Positions 7,480 to 8,290 of a stretch of DNA of 8,290 bases are shown in pieces. A program made the position numbers and the translations under genes. The stretch is taken from contig JPUR01000073.1 in the NCBI GenBank assembly GCA_001321835.1, forward strand, positions 1 to 8,290, in the 5' to 3' direction. Under the pieces are notes generated by a model. The model was given only the letters and a program-made list of their open reading frames with translations, had not been told where the DNA came from and did no database searches. Source of the DNA: Marinosulfonomonas sp. PRT-SC04. Its GTDB lineage: Bacteria; Pseudomonadota; Alphaproteobacteria; Rhodobacterales; Rhodobacteraceae. Each line of letters starts with the position of its first letter. The first letter of the stretch is position 1.

Positions 7480-7779
7480 AATATTAAGCGGGCTGAAATC
7501 AGGCGCGACCATAACGGCTGGATTGACAAGGGCAAGGGCTTTGCGCAGCAAAATCTCTCTGAAACCAAAACCGACTGCAAATAGGCAAGCTGTTGCATTG
7601 GATCTGTCACGCTTCAAGGCGGCCCCGGCAATCCCCCCCCGAGTCCGCGTTCAGGCCAGTTTCTGTTCAAAATCGACCGCATTTTTTCAGCCCAGTGCTG
7701 ACGGGCGGCGGCATGAGGGCTGGCGTGAGGGGGGGGGCAAAGTTTCTTAAAGGCTGCGAATTCGCGATCACAGGCCTAA
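7480..7779. other. Intergenic region of 300 bp between the methyltransferase stop and tRNA-Leu
   Basis: I see no convincing gene on either strand. The short open frames here have no good ribosome binding site and no recognisable product. Visible elements are a possible tRNA promoter (7508-7535), a run of eight C at 7633-7640, a run of nine G at about 7729-7737, and the 10-bp palindrome GCGAATTCGC at 7756-7765. The palindrome sits inside a weak AGGC/GCCT stem just after the methyltransferase stop. No U-rich tail follows on the minus strand, so it is not called a terminator. Confidence 0.5.
7508..7535 (-). promoter_or_regulatory. Possible promoter of tRNA-Leu
   Basis: On the minus strand TTGCCC (7530-7535) and TATGGT (7508-7513) are 16 bp apart. 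Each matches the sigma70 -35 or -10 consensus at four of six positions. Transcription would start near 7501, about 22 nt before the mature tRNA. The evidence is spacing and these partial matches only. Confidence 0.3.
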
Positions 7780-8290
7780 TTATACCGGTTTGGCAGCGGG
7801 GACGCTCATCCCCCCCAATATCCGCAACGGTCGACGAACCGCCTCCGATAATCCGGGCCGTTTGGGGGCCGGTATCTGTTTGCTGACCTCAACCATCAGC
7901 ACCCCGCCCGCCACCATGGTCGGGATCCGGCGGCCAGATTTTTCCCAAAACGCCGCCGTGCGCAGCCAGAACCGTTTATCGGATGGCGGCGCATACAGCG
8001 CCCCTACATGGCGCTCGGGGATTAATCCGTGGCTTTTCAACAGCGCCTCGACCTGCCCCAAACTATAGGGCCGGCCATAGCCAAACGGGGTGCAGTCACT
8101 GCGCGCCCACAGGCCAACGCGGTTCGGCACAATAAACAAGGCGCGCCCCCCCGGCCCCAGCACGCGGTAGCATTCCTGTAGCAAATCAAACGGACGGTCG
8201 CTGGTTTCCAGCCCGTGCATCACCACCAGCTTGTCCACTGATCCGGTTTCCAGCGGCCACTGTGTTTCCTCGACCAAACAGGCGACACTT
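7780..8290 (-). CDS. Class I SAM-dependent methyltransferase, 3' part (5' end outside window)
   Basis: The frame enters from the right edge (reading [13 protein letters not shown]) and ends at TAA (7780-7782), giving about 169 residues of the C-terminal portion. The segments [35 protein letters not shown] and [18 protein letters not shown] match the post-motif I to motif III part of Methyltransf_11-type enzymes: an acidic beta4 region, the R-V-L-x-P-G-G turn and the beta5 strand. The SAM-binding GxGxG motif would lie upstream, beyond the window, so SAM binding cannot be checked here. The C-terminus carries a basic, Pro/Arg-rich tail ([15 protein letters not shown]). A TTG at 8275-8277 is an in-frame start codon, but the matching residues continue upstream of it, so the real start lies outside. 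The substrate is unknown. Confidence 0.88.
   Translation of the reverse strand, partial: SVACLVEETQWPLETGSVDKLVVMHGLETSDRPFDLLQECYRVLGPGGRALFIVPNRVGLWARSDCTPFGYGRPYSLGQVEALLKSHGLIPERHVGALYAPPSDKRFWLRTAAFWEKSGRRIPTMVAGGVLMVEVSKQIPAPKRPGLSEAVRRPLRILGGMSVPAAKPV

Noticed and set aside
7266..7610. 114-residue minus-strand frame running through the tRNA
   Set aside because: It reads across the whole tRNA-Leu gene, so most of it is a chance frame. Only the last part before aroA is kept, as a low-confidence small ORF.
7681..7705. T6 run next to a CAGC/GCTG hairpin as a terminator
   Set aside because: The T-run precedes the hairpin on the plus strand and becomes an A-run after it on the minus strand, so neither orientation fits an intrinsic terminator.

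Overview
The window looks like chromosomal DNA of a marine or roseobacter-type alphaproteobacterium (Rhodobacterales). The main support is a short [2Fe-2S] ferredoxin that closely resembles Rhodobacter capsulatus ferredoxin VI. Moderately high GC, a class II (CP4-like) EPSP synthase and a divergent xseA/purD pair fit the same assignment. No insertion sequence, integrase, phage gene or CRISPR array is visible. This is mostly housekeeping DNA with some unusual gene architectures.

Left part (1-3581): xseA (exonuclease VII large subunit, minus strand) and purD (GAR synthetase, plus strand) diverge from a 72-bp intergenic region. Just after purD lies a membrane-anchored protein with a Zc3h12a-like/NYN (PIN-like) ribonuclease domain. 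Its reading frame is broken by one extra base exactly inside the catalytic Asp-Gly-Ser-Asn motif.

Middle part (3600-5432): on the minus strand, a ferredoxin VI homologue (fdxE) is followed with no gap by a secreted FG-GAP/VCBS-type repeat protein. Diverging from fdxE is a lipoprotein with a C-terminal peptidoglycan-binding domain.

Right part (5479-8290, minus strand): a leucine tRNA (anticodon UAA) is followed by a possible tiny acidic ORF and then aroA. The aroA frame has no stop codon at its usual end. It continues in frame into a complete GFA/CENP-V-type zinc-binding domain, giving a predicted AroA-GFA fusion of 594 residues. cmk, which often follows aroA in related bacteria, is not here. 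At the right edge is the 3' part of a class I SAM-dependent methyltransferase, cut by the window end and separated from the tRNA by about 300 bp with no convincing gene.

The genes do not form one pathway. They cover DNA repair (xseA), purine synthesis (purD), electron transfer (fdxE), the cell envelope (lipoprotein, secreted repeat protein) and aromatic amino acid synthesis (aroA). The two observations most worth following are the AroA-GFA in-frame fusion and the frameshift in the active-site motif of the membrane-anchored RNase-like protein.
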